Virus record (IMG/VR): IMGVR_UViG_3300042555_001580
Span: 1 to 37,982 of that record
Strand: one strand, 5' to 3'
DNA from: a virus
Length of the DNA stretch: 37,982 nucleotides
Shown in pieces: positions 15,514 through 23,058 of this stretch. The notes beneath the pieces were generated by a model. The model ran no database searches and was not told the origin of the DNA. It worked only from the letters and a program-made list of their open reading frames with translations. The translations under genes and the position numbers were made by a program. Position 1 is the first letter of the stretch, and every line of letters begins with the position of its first letter.

Positions 15514-16605
15514 CTACCCCAAAAATCCTCTTGAACCAAACCAACCACCCATAGATTTGGGAGTGTAACTATAATTGCCACCCAAAGGCATATTCCCCTC
15601 CGTAGGCATACCTTGCACCATGTTAGACTGCTGACCACCACCGCCAAAGAAACCAGCTAATCCGCCACCCGCAGCACCACCCACTGGTCCACCTAAAGCC
15701 ATACCACCTAAAGCCAATCCGCCACCAATCAACTGCTGGCCCAAACTCGATTTCTTATAAGGCGTGGCCGCCGTCGTAACACCCGTACCAGGTAAATACG
15801 CACTTTGTAAATTTTGGTTAAGTTGAGATAAACGCTCTTGCTGTGCATTTTGATTAAAGTTATACCGATCCATCTGATCTTGAAGGGCCATACGCTTTTC
15901 TTCTTCCAGCATCTGCCCTTGAGACAAAAGACCCTGCGCTCGTCTTTGCGTAATGCCAGACAACGCTGAACCCGCATTTTGCGCCATCAAAGCAGGACTA
16001 TACGCCAATTCCTCATACGTCGGTGCAAAACCCAAAGCATTCTGCTGATTTGCACGCTCTTGTTGATAATTTTTCAACGCAACACCAGAAAGATTGTCCG
16101 CGAGTTCACGAGAAAAATTACGGCCTGATGTTTGCAAGCCTTGTTGAAAATCCGATCCACCAAAAGCCCCAGAACGCCCATAACCCGCCCTCAATGACGG
16201 CAACACATTCTCGTTATAAGATTGCTCAGAACGCCTTGCAATCACGTCCATGTAATTCTGCAATTCAGGCGTAATGCCCAAATAATCGCCTTGCAACGTC
16301 CTTTGTAGCTGATTCTGAGCCGCTCTCGATGTAGAAGACAAACCCCCTTGAGCCTGATTGTACAGTGCCCGTGTCGCCGCCTCTTCCTCAGGGGAAACAG
16401 TTTGACTCAAAAGATCAATGCCCTGACGGGTTGGGTCCGAATAACTCACATACGTTTGACCAGGGAAAAATTGCTGAGGCCCTTGATCGTATAACCTTCT
16501 TGCCTCACCCGCAGAAAACTCTAACTGAGGATTTAAATACGCAGGAGCGGAAGTTGTCGTGGTTGTGGTGCTAACCCCTTTTTTGCCTTTAAAAATACCA
16601 CCCAT
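15514..16605 (-). CDS. Pilot-like internal virion protein with Gly-rich membrane segment, 363 aa
   Basis: Begins MGGIFKGKKGVSTTTTTTSA, then a helical region with many Gln/Arg (RRSEQSYNENVLPSLRAGYG). A C-terminal glycine/alanine hydrophobic block (LIGGGLALGGMALGGPVGGA, about residues 292-325) could insert in a membrane. This combination is typical of small ejection or pilot proteins. It is the first of three ejection-type genes and follows the GNAT gene. Function from context. Confidence 0.65.
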   Translation of the reverse strand: MGGIFKGKKGVSTTTTTTSAPAYLNPQLEFSAGEARRLYDQGPQQFFPGQTYVSYSDPTRQGIDLLSQTVSPEEEAATRALYNQAQGGLSSTSRAAQNQLQRTLQGDYLGITPELQNYMDVIARRSEQSYNENVLPSLRAGYGRSGAFGGSDFQQGLQTSGRNFSRELADNLSGVALKNYQQERANQQNALGFAPTYEELAYSPALMAQNAGSALSGITQRRAQGLLSQGQMLEEEKRMALQDQMDRYNFNQNAQQERLSQLNQNLQSAYLPGTGVTTAATPYKKSSLGQQLIGGGLALGGMALGGPVGGAAGGGLAGFFGGGGQQSNMVQGMPTEGNMPLGGNYSYTPKSMGGWFGSRGFLG

Positions 16606-16608
16606 ACA

Positions 16609-17055
16609 TCACCCCATCATTAAAACGCCAAGTTTTTTAAAGCCAAATTTTGCCCATAAGTTATGAAACAATCGATCTGTTTTTTCACTTATACCAGAAC
16701 CACACAAAGCATACACAATTTTTGCATCTAAAGCCTTAGCTAACTTCACAACAGAACCCGCTAACATTCTGGATGCAACCGTGCCGCGAAACTCAGGAAC
16801 AATGTAAAACTTGTCTACATCGCCTTCTTTCTGCACATAATACGTATGACAAACATTAAGGGAACAAAACCCAACTGGCACACCATCCCCTGTTTCAATC
16901 AAAAGGATATATTGCCAGTCCCTTATCATCTCTAGTGTATTTTCTTTACTGTAATCAAGCACTTTATACATGGTCTCAGAAAAAAACTGATAACAAAGCC
17001 TTTCCACCAAAGGAAAATCCTCTACATCGGCTAGTCTTATCTTAAAATCATCCAT
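16609..17055 (-). CDS. GNAT-fold N-acetyltransferase-like protein, 148 aa
   Basis: The GNAT core is visible: beta strands YILLIET and GFCSLNVCH, then FYIVPEFRGTVASRMLAG (acetyl-CoA loop, R90-G91...A94-S95-R96, helix to LAKAL). The C-terminal KIVYALCGSG and FHNLWAKFGFKKLG fit strand 6 and the final helix. Full single-domain length. Encoded inside the virion module between nozzle and ejection genes, as GNAT-like proteins are in some podoviruses (T7 gp13 has been described this way). It may act in assembly rather than catalysis. The acetyl-CoA loop looks intact; the substrate is unknown. Confidence 0.75.
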   Translation of the reverse strand: MDDFKIRLADVEDFPLVERLCYQFFSETMYKVLDYSKENTLEMIRDWQYILLIETGDGVPVGFCSLNVCHTYYVQKEGDVDKFYIVPEFRGTVASRMLAGSVVKLAKALDAKIVYALCGSGISEKTDRLFHNLWAKFGFKKLGVLMMG

Positions 17056-17057
17056 GA

Positions 17058-17387
17058 CTACCCTAAAATGATGTATCCATAATTCATGTCTGTATGGTTT
17101 TTTGATGCGTGGGTCAAAACAAAAGACCCATTATTTCTGCCAGAAAGGTACATATCTACGGTATGTCCTGCTGCATGTGCCGTCAATGGAACCCAAAACA
17201 CTAACGCATTTGCTCTCATTCTTGCATTTGTAACCGTTGTGGACGTGGTATGCGGCGCAACGGTAAACTCACCCGTTACATTCAAGCGACCCTCCATCAT
17301 CCCATCCCAAATGCGCGTCATTTTAACCAGATCAATGTCATCAGGATTGTAAACCTTAGGCACACGTTCATAGGTGTTAACGGCCAT
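17058..17387 (-). CDS. Minor structural protein, 109 aa
   Basis: Small beta-rich protein (MAVNTYERVPKVYNPDDIDL, then VTGEFTVAPHTTSTTVTNAR and MYLSGRNNGSFVLTHA) ending YGYIILG. The make-up suggests a jelly-roll-like virion component near the tail. It lies directly after the nozzle gene, with a 1-base overlap, and before the GNAT gene. No family is recognised. Co-expressed with tail genes, so probably a virion part. Confidence 0.55.
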   Translation of the reverse strand: MAVNTYERVPKVYNPDDIDLVKMTRIWDGMMEGRLNVTGEFTVAPHTTSTTVTNARMRANALVFWVPLTAHAAGHTVDMYLSGRNNGSFVLTHASKNHTDMNYGYIILG

Positions 17388-18859
17388 TATTCATTCCCCG
17401 TAGGTCTAAACTCAACCATAAACCCCTTGGCCCGTGTCCACGTGCCCGATAACTTAATGACAAACTGCGTATACCGCGCAATTACATCAAAGTTTATATT
17501 TTCTGTTATTGTGTTAATGGCACCAAACGACGTTTGCGTTGGCATCTCTGTCTGCAAATTTCTGTGATTTGTTGCCACCATAACCGTTGCATCCGTAACC
17601 ACATGAAGGCCACTTAAATGCGCCCGACCATTCTTATTTAACCGAAAATCCTCTGTGTGCAGTTCACCTTCCAAAGATGCACCACTAAACGCCCCATACT
17701 TATTGTTTGACGAAAACCCACCAAACACACGCAAACCCCCCGCATAAATCGGATCATCCAAAGACCCAGGAATGTTATCAATAGACCCGTAAAGCGTCTC
17801 TAACGTTTCCAGCGTTTGGGCTGTCGTGTACGACGATAACAAAAACCGCACAGGATACTGAATGACCGTCCATTCCTGCAACGACGTGTTATAAGATATC
17901 ATCATATCAGGATACCCATTGGGAGAATTGATAGACGCAAAACTCCATAAAATATTCTTAGTCACAGGATCACGGGCACCCTGAATGCTTCTTAACTTTC
18001 CAAAGTCCACAAGATCATAAAAATACCGATCAATCTTGTTTTCCCCGATAGGCACAGAATTGGTCCCGTCAAAAGCATAAAACCCATCTGTCCCATAATA
18101 ATAAATAACACTCCCATCCCTCACAAGAGAATTGGGGGCTAACGTCCCACGACCCCTTGGCAAAGGCCGCAATCCAAACGATGCTGGCTGGGCAATGTAT
18201 TCCACCCGATAAATGGAATCCGTAAAGAACAACACCGCATAGTCATTAAGGGCCATCACACGCTGCCCAGTGCCTCCTACGTCCTCTCTAACATCATTAA
18301 AGCCCGCCCCTAGCCCTGAAGTCGTCCAGTCCGTTATGAGGCCCTGTGCTGACCATCTCAGGCGGGTGTAACGATCCGTCCCACCATCTACAAGGTTAAA
18401 GGCAAGCAAAAATGAATTGGATACCGCAATATCCCGACACCGAGGTGGACTACCCGCTAAATTCCCAAACGTCCCCCCTACAGTCGTGTCATATCGCTGA
18501 AGGACATTCTCAAAGTTTGTCGCCAAAACCACTTCATCATAAAGATCAAACCGCCAATCCGTTGCCGAAGAATTGTACGTTGTCCCGCTCACGTCAGACC
18601 ATGTATTTGACCCCGTTAACAGATACAGATGCGTCTTCGTTCCAGCAAAAATATACTGCAAACCACGAGGCGTTTGAAACCGAGCCGCCCCAATCACATC
18701 ACTGGGCAATGCACCTGTCTGTTCACTTAATGTCTTAAAAGGGACATAATCCGTACCTTGAATCAATACGTTCTTAGCCATGACAAGATTGCCATCGTTC
18801 CTATACGACCCCATATCAGGCCGCCATGGGCCAAAAGGAATCATATCCGTAAACGTCAT
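17387..18859 (-). CDS. Tail nozzle protein, P22 gp10-like beta-propeller, 490 aa
   Basis: Beta-rich protein with repeated propeller-like segments (YIFAGTKTHLYLLTGSNTWS, EVVLATNFENVLQRYD, YAVLFFTDSIYRVEYIA, YYYGTDGFYAFDGTNS). It opens with MIPFGPWRPDM and a PADV-like GALPSDVIGAARF. This is the pattern of podovirus tail-hub or nozzle proteins that plug the portal and stabilise packaged DNA. It is directly downstream of the adaptor gene (4-base overlap), as expected for portal-adaptor-nozzle order. Fairly confident of the class. Confidence 0.75.
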   Translation of the reverse strand: MTFTDMIPFGPWRPDMGSYRNDGNLVMAKNVLIQGTDYVPFKTLSEQTGALPSDVIGAARFQTPRGLQYIFAGTKTHLYLLTGSNTWSDVSGTTYNSSATDWRFDLYDEVVLATNFENVLQRYDTTVGGTFGNLAGSPPRCRDIAVSNSFLLAFNLVDGGTDRYTRLRWSAQGLITDWTTSGLGAGFNDVREDVGGTGQRVMALNDYAVLFFTDSIYRVEYIAQPASFGLRPLPRGRGTLAPNSLVRDGSVIYYYGTDGFYAFDGTNSVPIGENKIDRYFYDLVDFGKLRSIQGARDPVTKNILWSFASINSPNGYPDMMISYNTSLQEWTVIQYPVRFLLSSYTTAQTLETLETLYGSIDNIPGSLDDPIYAGGLRVFGGFSSNNKYGAFSGASLEGELHTEDFRLNKNGRAHLSGLHVVTDATVMVATNHRNLQTEMPTQTSFGAINTITENINFDVIARYTQFVIKLSGTWTRAKGFMVEFRPTGNE

Positions 18860-19518
18860 ATAAGACCTGCCGGACGCCTAAATACACGCTCACTTACTGT
18901 CTTTCTTACAGTCTCACGGCTAAACCATGCCGAAGAACGACGATCAAACATACCCTGCCACGCCGCCATCTTATTTTCATCACTAAATCGCGGCGGGATA
19001 TGCGCTAACGACCCATACAAATATAAAGATGGGTCCAGCCTCAATAACCAATTTGTCGTCTGTGTGTTGCTTAATGGCAACAGTTTCATCCAATACACAA
19101 CATCTATCGTATAGTTCGAGTCGCTGGTGGGATAAAATTCTAACGCGCTTGTTATAACATCCGTATTTAAGGCGTTGCTATGCGTGATCTTTTCCGCATA
19201 AACCTCTGGTTTACCAGAGTATCCCGTCATTCTCGCTTCCCGAATATCTTTTAAGGACCCAGACCGTAACGTCTGATTCCCAGAAATTGTGGCATCATAA
19301 ACACTCAAAACATCCGAAGGCAAGGTTACTGTAGATGACCCCGCTGTCACCGACAGGGATACTTCGTTTTTCTTTTCCTGAGGCCAAAACGACGTATCTA
19401 CATAGTTTTCAAACAAAGCTATAGCCAAATCAATATCCGCCGTTATATCGTCACTGCGAGGAAAATACCGACGAATGGCTGCAACCAACTCTGAATAACT
19501 ACTGATGGCAACTGGCAT
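18856..19518 (-). CDS. Head-tail adaptor protein (SU10-like), 220 aa
   Basis: Matches phage adaptor proteins: the N-terminal helix SYSELVAAIRRYFPRSDDI, a D.AIALFE helix, then TLPSDVLSVYDATISG and a strand pair around LEFYPTSDSNYTIDVVYWMK. These bind below the portal and connect it to the nozzle in phages such as SU10 and P22. The length is in the usual range (about 180-230). It follows a pentapeptide-repeat gene and overlaps the nozzle gene. No odd features. Confidence 0.78.
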   Translation of the reverse strand: MPVAISSYSELVAAIRRYFPRSDDITADIDLAIALFENYVDTSFWPQEKKNEVSLSVTAGSSTVTLPSDVLSVYDATISGNQTLRSGSLKDIREARMTGYSGKPEVYAEKITHSNALNTDVITSALEFYPTSDSNYTIDVVYWMKLLPLSNTQTTNWLLRLDPSLYLYGSLAHIPPRFSDENKMAAWQGMFDRRSSAWFSRETVRKTVSERVFRRPAGLI

Positions 19519-19882
19519 CTAAACTGCTCCATCTGAGATCGGCATCTGTCGTGACAATGTCTTTTAACGTACAGTCCTTAAAAACCACACCCTGCAAACA
19601 TGATCCAGTAAAATCACATCCCGTGAAGTTACACCGATTAAACACAAACCCACGAATATCATACCCGCTAAAGTCTGTCCCAGAAAAATCCATGCCACTC
19701 GCATTTTTGTTTTTGACGCAAGAAAAGTCTAAATCATTGTCCCGCAAGGCGTTTTCATCAACCTGAAAAGGATCAACAGAGTCTGATGTGTCTTGCAACG
19801 TCTCTTTGTTTTCTACCAAAACGTGTTCACCATCTTGGTTTTTAATAATTCTGGGGGGTCGCCCTCTGCGTTTTATTGTCAC
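19499..19882 (-). CDS. Pentapeptide-repeat protein with AT-hook-like N-terminus, 127 aa
   Basis: Residues 5-11 are RRGRPPR, close to the AT-hook core (RGRP) that grips AT-rich minor grooves. From about residue 52, A(D/N)(L/F)XX-type repeats follow (FSGTDFSGYDIRGFVF, CNFTGCDFTGSCLQGVVFKD, TTDADLRWSSLDAS), which form a right-handed quadrilateral helix. Pentapeptide proteins such as MfpA and Qnr mimic DNA and bind gyrase. The gene is in the head-tail part of the late operon, between a 107-aa protein and the adaptor, overlapping both. The role is unknown; DNA mimicry or virion function are both possible. Confidence 0.75.
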   Translation of the reverse strand: MTIKRRGRPPRIIKNQDGEHVLVENKETLQDTSDSVDPFQVDENALRDNDLDFSCVKNKNASGMDFSGTDFSGYDIRGFVFNRCNFTGCDFTGSCLQGVVFKDCTLKDIVTTDADLRWSSLDASCHQ

Positions 19883-20202
19883 ACCATACTCCCGTGAAAA
19901 ACTTTTGCGTGTGGAAAATGCTTTTCAATAACCCGTATCAATTCAGGCACGTCTTTTGTAATGTCATGACCATAATGCTTACGAATAAAAGCCAATTCCA
20001 ATTCATCTAAACGAAACATAGGCACATGATCTTTATTGCCATGCCACATTTTTTTACTAGCATCACGAGCATCCTGCCGCGATTCATTGATCTTTTTTTG
20101 CGTATCGCCAACATAAGACCGATGAACGTGAACATCGTCACCATCCAAAACCAAATCTGTTTTGATGCCGTTTATAACCTGTCTTTTAACAATCTCTGTC
20201 AT
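19879..20202 (-). CDS. Hypothetical protein of the head module, 107 aa
   Basis: Starts MTEIVKRQVINGIKTDLVLD. It then has a basic helical middle (GDTQKKINESRQDARDASKK) and a C-terminal helix with His (IRKHYGHDITKDVPELIRVI). No domain recognised. It is the first gene after the terminator at 20205-20230, so it would be made at a lower level than the capsid protein unless read-through is efficient. Position between capsid and adaptor suggests a head-completion or minor head role. Confidence 0.55.
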   Translation of the reverse strand: MTEIVKRQVINGIKTDLVLDGDDVHVHRSYVGDTQKKINESRQDARDASKKMWHGNKDHVPMFRLDELELAFIRKHYGHDITKDVPELIRVIEKHFPHAKVFHGSMV

Positions 20203-20204
20203 AC

Positions 20205-20230
20205 AAAAAAGGGGAGGGAAGACCCTCCCC
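20205..20230 (-). terminator. Strong intrinsic terminator downstream of the capsid genes
   Basis: On the minus strand GGGGAGGG-TCTT-CCCTCCCC is followed by TTTTTT: an 8-bp all-strong stem, a 4-base loop and six T. It lies 9 bases past the stop of the 44-aa gene and before the gene starting at 20202. It probably gives high capsid and scaffold output and lower tail gene expression. Confidence 0.85.
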
Positions 20231-20238
20231 CCTCTCCA

Positions 20239-20373
20239 TTACTTCTTTTTAAACTTAGGGTCAATCATCGGCGTAGGCTTGCATTTCGCAAACATACTTT
20301 CCTGACCTGGTTTCTTCGCGTTATTTGGCATAGTGCGGCCTTTAACGGGAGGATTCATTGATTTCTTATCCAT
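20239..20373 (-). CDS. Small basic protein next to the capsid gene, 44 aa
   Basis: ATG 20373 (AAAGG upstream) encodes MDKKSMNPPVKGRTMPNNAK and continues to a lysine-rich end (DPKFKKK). It is rich in Lys, Pro and Met, probably unstructured, with one Cys. It is translated right after the capsid gene (22 bases away) and before the terminator, so it should be made in large amounts. Possibly a head decoration or DNA-neutralising peptide; no family is recognised. Confidence 0.6.
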   Translation of the reverse strand: MDKKSMNPPVKGRTMPNNAKKPGQESMFAKCKPTPMIDPKFKKK

Positions 20374-20395
20374 AAAAAGAACCTTTCGTTTGTGT

Positions 20396-21337
20396 TTAGG
20401 TTAAGTCTGCAATAACGCCAGAGGCACGCTCGTTACTGGCTTGCAAAGTATACTCTGCAAGAACCATAAAACGCTCACTGTCTCCACTTTTAGCCAAAGG
20501 AGTGTCTTGCAATTCCCGCAAAAACGGAACTTCCCACATGTCGTTATCCAAAATGTGAACCGTCCGCGCACGAGAAAACGCATTCAAAACAACTTTCACT
20601 TCACCAAAAGAGGTTGCAATGATCTCAAGAGCCGCTGTTAAACGCCCGTCCGATGTGTCTTGACGCTTAACTGTTGCATACCAGTCAAAGGTTTCAAACA
20701 CCGTCTTTTGACCAGTTGTCATCATAACCGTTTTGGTACCAGGACCAGCATTGTTAAAAATGGATTGCTGAACGTTCTCAAACAAAGTTCTTGTAAAAGC
20801 ACGCTGTGTTCCATCCGTTGCTGCCGCCGATGATGTTCCGTTGGCACCAGTAGCACCACGAGACACATTGGTAGAATACCAACCTTCCAAAGGACGAAGT
20901 TGTCTTGCCGTGTTGGTTGCACCCGTCGCAGGAGCCTGATTTTGCGTTAAAATAAACTCCATGTCGCGCATAAGGTTTTGATACGCATACGCAACCTGCT
21001 TAGCATACTCACTTTTGTTCCCCGCTTTGTTTACACTTTCTTGTGTTCCAGAAACACCAGCCGTCAAAGTAGAAATCTGTGTGTTGTTTGTCGGACGCAC
21101 AGAGACCGTGTTTTGCAAGGTTGCAGCATCATCACCATCAATTCTTGCGTTGGCCGCAGGGGCACGCAAGGTTACAGTTTGCCACTGATGGGTTATCCCC
21201 GTTGTGGTTGTCCGTTTGCAAATCTCCGTCAAAAACGGACACTGCATCATGGATACGTTGTAGATAGCGTCAATAAACGCTTCTCGGTTGGACGTTGCAC
21301 CCGTGTAGGTGTCAACAGCATTTGTAGGTAAAGCCAT
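20396..21337 (-). CDS. Major capsid protein (SU10-like HK97 fold), 313 aa
   Basis: The N-terminus MALPTNAVDTYTGATSNREA resembles the SU10-type major head protein. A MQCPFLTEICKRTTTT loop follows, then beta segments (THQWQTVTLRAPAANARIDG). Later come IFNNAGPGTKTVMMTTGQKT, KVVLNAFSRARTVHILDNDM and a C-terminal AEYTLQASNERASG, all typical of this family. It has the expected length, and the neighbours are a scaffold gene upstream and head-tail genes downstream. AAAAGAAAG precedes the ATG. Confidence 0.88.
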   Translation of the reverse strand: MALPTNAVDTYTGATSNREAFIDAIYNVSMMQCPFLTEICKRTTTTGITHQWQTVTLRAPAANARIDGDDAATLQNTVSVRPTNNTQISTLTAGVSGTQESVNKAGNKSEYAKQVAYAYQNLMRDMEFILTQNQAPATGATNTARQLRPLEGWYSTNVSRGATGANGTSSAAATDGTQRAFTRTLFENVQQSIFNNAGPGTKTVMMTTGQKTVFETFDWYATVKRQDTSDGRLTAALEIIATSFGEVKVVLNAFSRARTVHILDNDMWEVPFLRELQDTPLAKSGDSERFMVLAEYTLQASNERASGVIADLT

Positions 21338-21360
21338 AAGATTGTCTTTCTTTTAAAAGG

Positions 21361-22305
21361 TTAATTTTGTTTTAGGGTGCTCCACAATGCCGCTACAGTG
21401 TCGAGCTTTTCTGATTGGCTGGACGCATTTCGTATATTAGCCCGCAACGTGCGAATGTTGGATTGCTTAATATCGCTGTCCGTAACCGTCACCTTGCCAA
21501 CAGAACGCTTTATCACCTTAGGTGCCTCTTTCACAGGTTTCAAAACCTCCGAGGATTTCATTTTCATGTCATTGTATGACATTGCATCTTTAGCCATCAC
21601 AAAAAACCGAGCATCCATTATCTCTGCCACAATGTTTTGAGGGACGTCATAAGTTTTGGATACAAACTCAGCAACCTTTTGTAAGCCATTGTCTTTCAAC
21701 AAATCAGGTGCGCGTTTTTCTAAAATTTTATGTTGCTCTCTGAAAAAAGCCTCGTTGTATTGATTCGACTCTTGCTGCTTTTCCTCTCGGATTTTACGCA
21801 ACGCTTCGCCCCGTGCCTTGGCTTGGTCTTCAATGGATTGCTTTTGATATTGCAACTTGGCAACCTCTGTCCAATCTTCTTCCGCTGCCGCCTGCTGAAT
21901 TAACGCATTGATTTGTGAAAGGCTCGCACCAACATCTGAATTATCAGAAAGGATTTTCTCCATCACATCCAGCTTTTCAATAAGCTGCTGTTTCATGTCC
22001 AAAACATCCTGTGGCAACCCAACATCCTTAGGCTGCTGTTTCTCAGAATAAGATGCCACCAACTCAGACAATGGCACCTTCTTCGTTTCTTCGCCAACCT
22101 GAAACTCTATCAAATCATCAGGACTAGAATCCTCAACAACAACCTCTTCAGCGGCTTCAGAAGATTCCACAGCCGGCTCTTGCTCTTTGTTTTCTTCCGC
22201 AGGAACGTTTTCCTCTACAGGCTCAATAACCTTTTCTGGTTCGACAGGCGCAACATCTGCGCTTTTCATTTTTTCGTATGCTTCAATAGCAGATTCAATA
22301 GACAT
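21361..22305 (-). CDS. Scaffold protein, 314 aa
   Basis: Directly upstream of the capsid gene, as scaffolds are. Acidic Pro/Glu/Val-rich N-terminus (VAPVEPEKVIEPVEENVPAE, residues about 17-60), a central SPDDLIEFQVGEETKKVPLS segment, and a long helical coiled-coil (about 90-210, with QKQSIEDQAKARGEALRKI). The C-terminal region is basic (KPVKEAPKVIKRSVGKVTV), which could bind the capsid interior. No protease motif is seen. Class clear from composition and position. Confidence 0.82.
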   Translation of the reverse strand: MSIESAIEAYEKMKSADVAPVEPEKVIEPVEENVPAEENKEQEPAVESSEAAEEVVVEDSSPDDLIEFQVGEETKKVPLSELVASYSEKQQPKDVGLPQDVLDMKQQLIEKLDVMEKILSDNSDVGASLSQINALIQQAAAEEDWTEVAKLQYQKQSIEDQAKARGEALRKIREEKQQESNQYNEAFFREQHKILEKRAPDLLKDNGLQKVAEFVSKTYDVPQNIVAEIMDARFFVMAKDAMSYNDMKMKSSEVLKPVKEAPKVIKRSVGKVTVTDSDIKQSNIRTLRANIRNASSQSEKLDTVAALWSTLKQN

Positions 22306-22309
22306 AATG

Positions 22310-22543
22310 TTATCCCTTGCTTAAATTGTGTTTATTGATAATTCCTTGAAGAATCAAGTTAATTGATTCAAGACCTTTGATCCTTGCATAAAAAGATTCT
22401 CTAATGACGGTTTCTTCGGGCTTTGATGACATCATCTGATCCACAAGAGACATACGCGCATCCGTAAGGATAGACTTAAACACAGGGCAATCTAACAACT
22501 CCCTTGCCTTCATAGCCTTATCTGACAGTGCAACGTAATCCAT
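22310..22543 (-). CDS. Hypothetical small helical protein of the head operon, 77 aa
   Basis: Starts MDYVALSDKAMKARELLDCP. The pattern SKPEETVIRESFYARIKGLE followed by a leucine-rich last helix is common in small phage proteins encoded between portal and scaffold genes. It is all-helical, with no known function. Ends 4 bases before the scaffold start. Confidence 0.6.
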   Translation of the reverse strand: MDYVALSDKAMKARELLDCPVFKSILTDARMSLVDQMMSSKPEETVIRESFYARIKGLESINLILQGIINKHNLSKG

Positions 22544-22554
22544 ACAATCCGTTT

Positions 22555-23049
22555 CTAAAGTATAACTCTCATAGCACTTAGTAGTGCCATTGTTTCTTTT
22601 TGTTCTATTTCCAGATAAATGTCAATAATTTCCATATCTTCTTTTAAAAGAGCTTTAAGCGCCATCAAAGCATCTTGTAATTCCTTTTGCTTTTGCCTTT
22701 CTTTAGCCTCAAGGATTTGCTGCGTTTTTAATGCTTTCTCTAGCCGCTTAATCTCTAAGTCTAAAACTTTAGACTTTTCAATGTTTTGAGAATAATCAAT
22801 AAGTTTTCTGACAACCCTTTTAACCTTTGGCTGCTCAAAAGCAATGATTTTTTGTCCAATGCTTTGTAACTCTTGATCTTCTATTTTTCTAAGACTAAAC
22901 TTAAGAACCTCTTTTTCTTTTTCCCATCGTCTTTTTCTTCTGATCTCCAATGTGCCGCCACCAATAGAAGGCACGCTTGGTGATGTAATGGCCGGTGTCC
23001 AGTAGTTTCCTGCCCAGTATGTTTTTGCCCAATACTGATTTGACCACAT
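22555..23049 (-). CDS. Phage head-module protein with aromatic N-terminus, 164 aa
   Basis: The N-terminus MWSNQYWAKTYWAGNYWTPA is a tryptophan/tyrosine-rich opening found in short phage proteins near portal genes. A Gly/Pro linker then leads to a basic helical region with long coiled-coil character (LDLEIKRLEKALKTQQILEA, KERQKQKELQDALMALKALL). The gene sits between portal and scaffold. Function is unknown; a small virion or assembly protein is likely. Confidence 0.65.
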   Translation of the reverse strand: MWSNQYWAKTYWAGNYWTPAITSPSVPSIGGGTLEIRRKRRWEKEKEVLKFSLRKIEDQELQSIGQKIIAFEQPKVKRVVRKLIDYSQNIEKSKVLDLEIKRLEKALKTQQILEAKERQKQKELQDALMALKALLKEDMEIIDIYLEIEQKETMALLSAMRVIL

Positions 23050-23058
23050 TTTAAAAGG

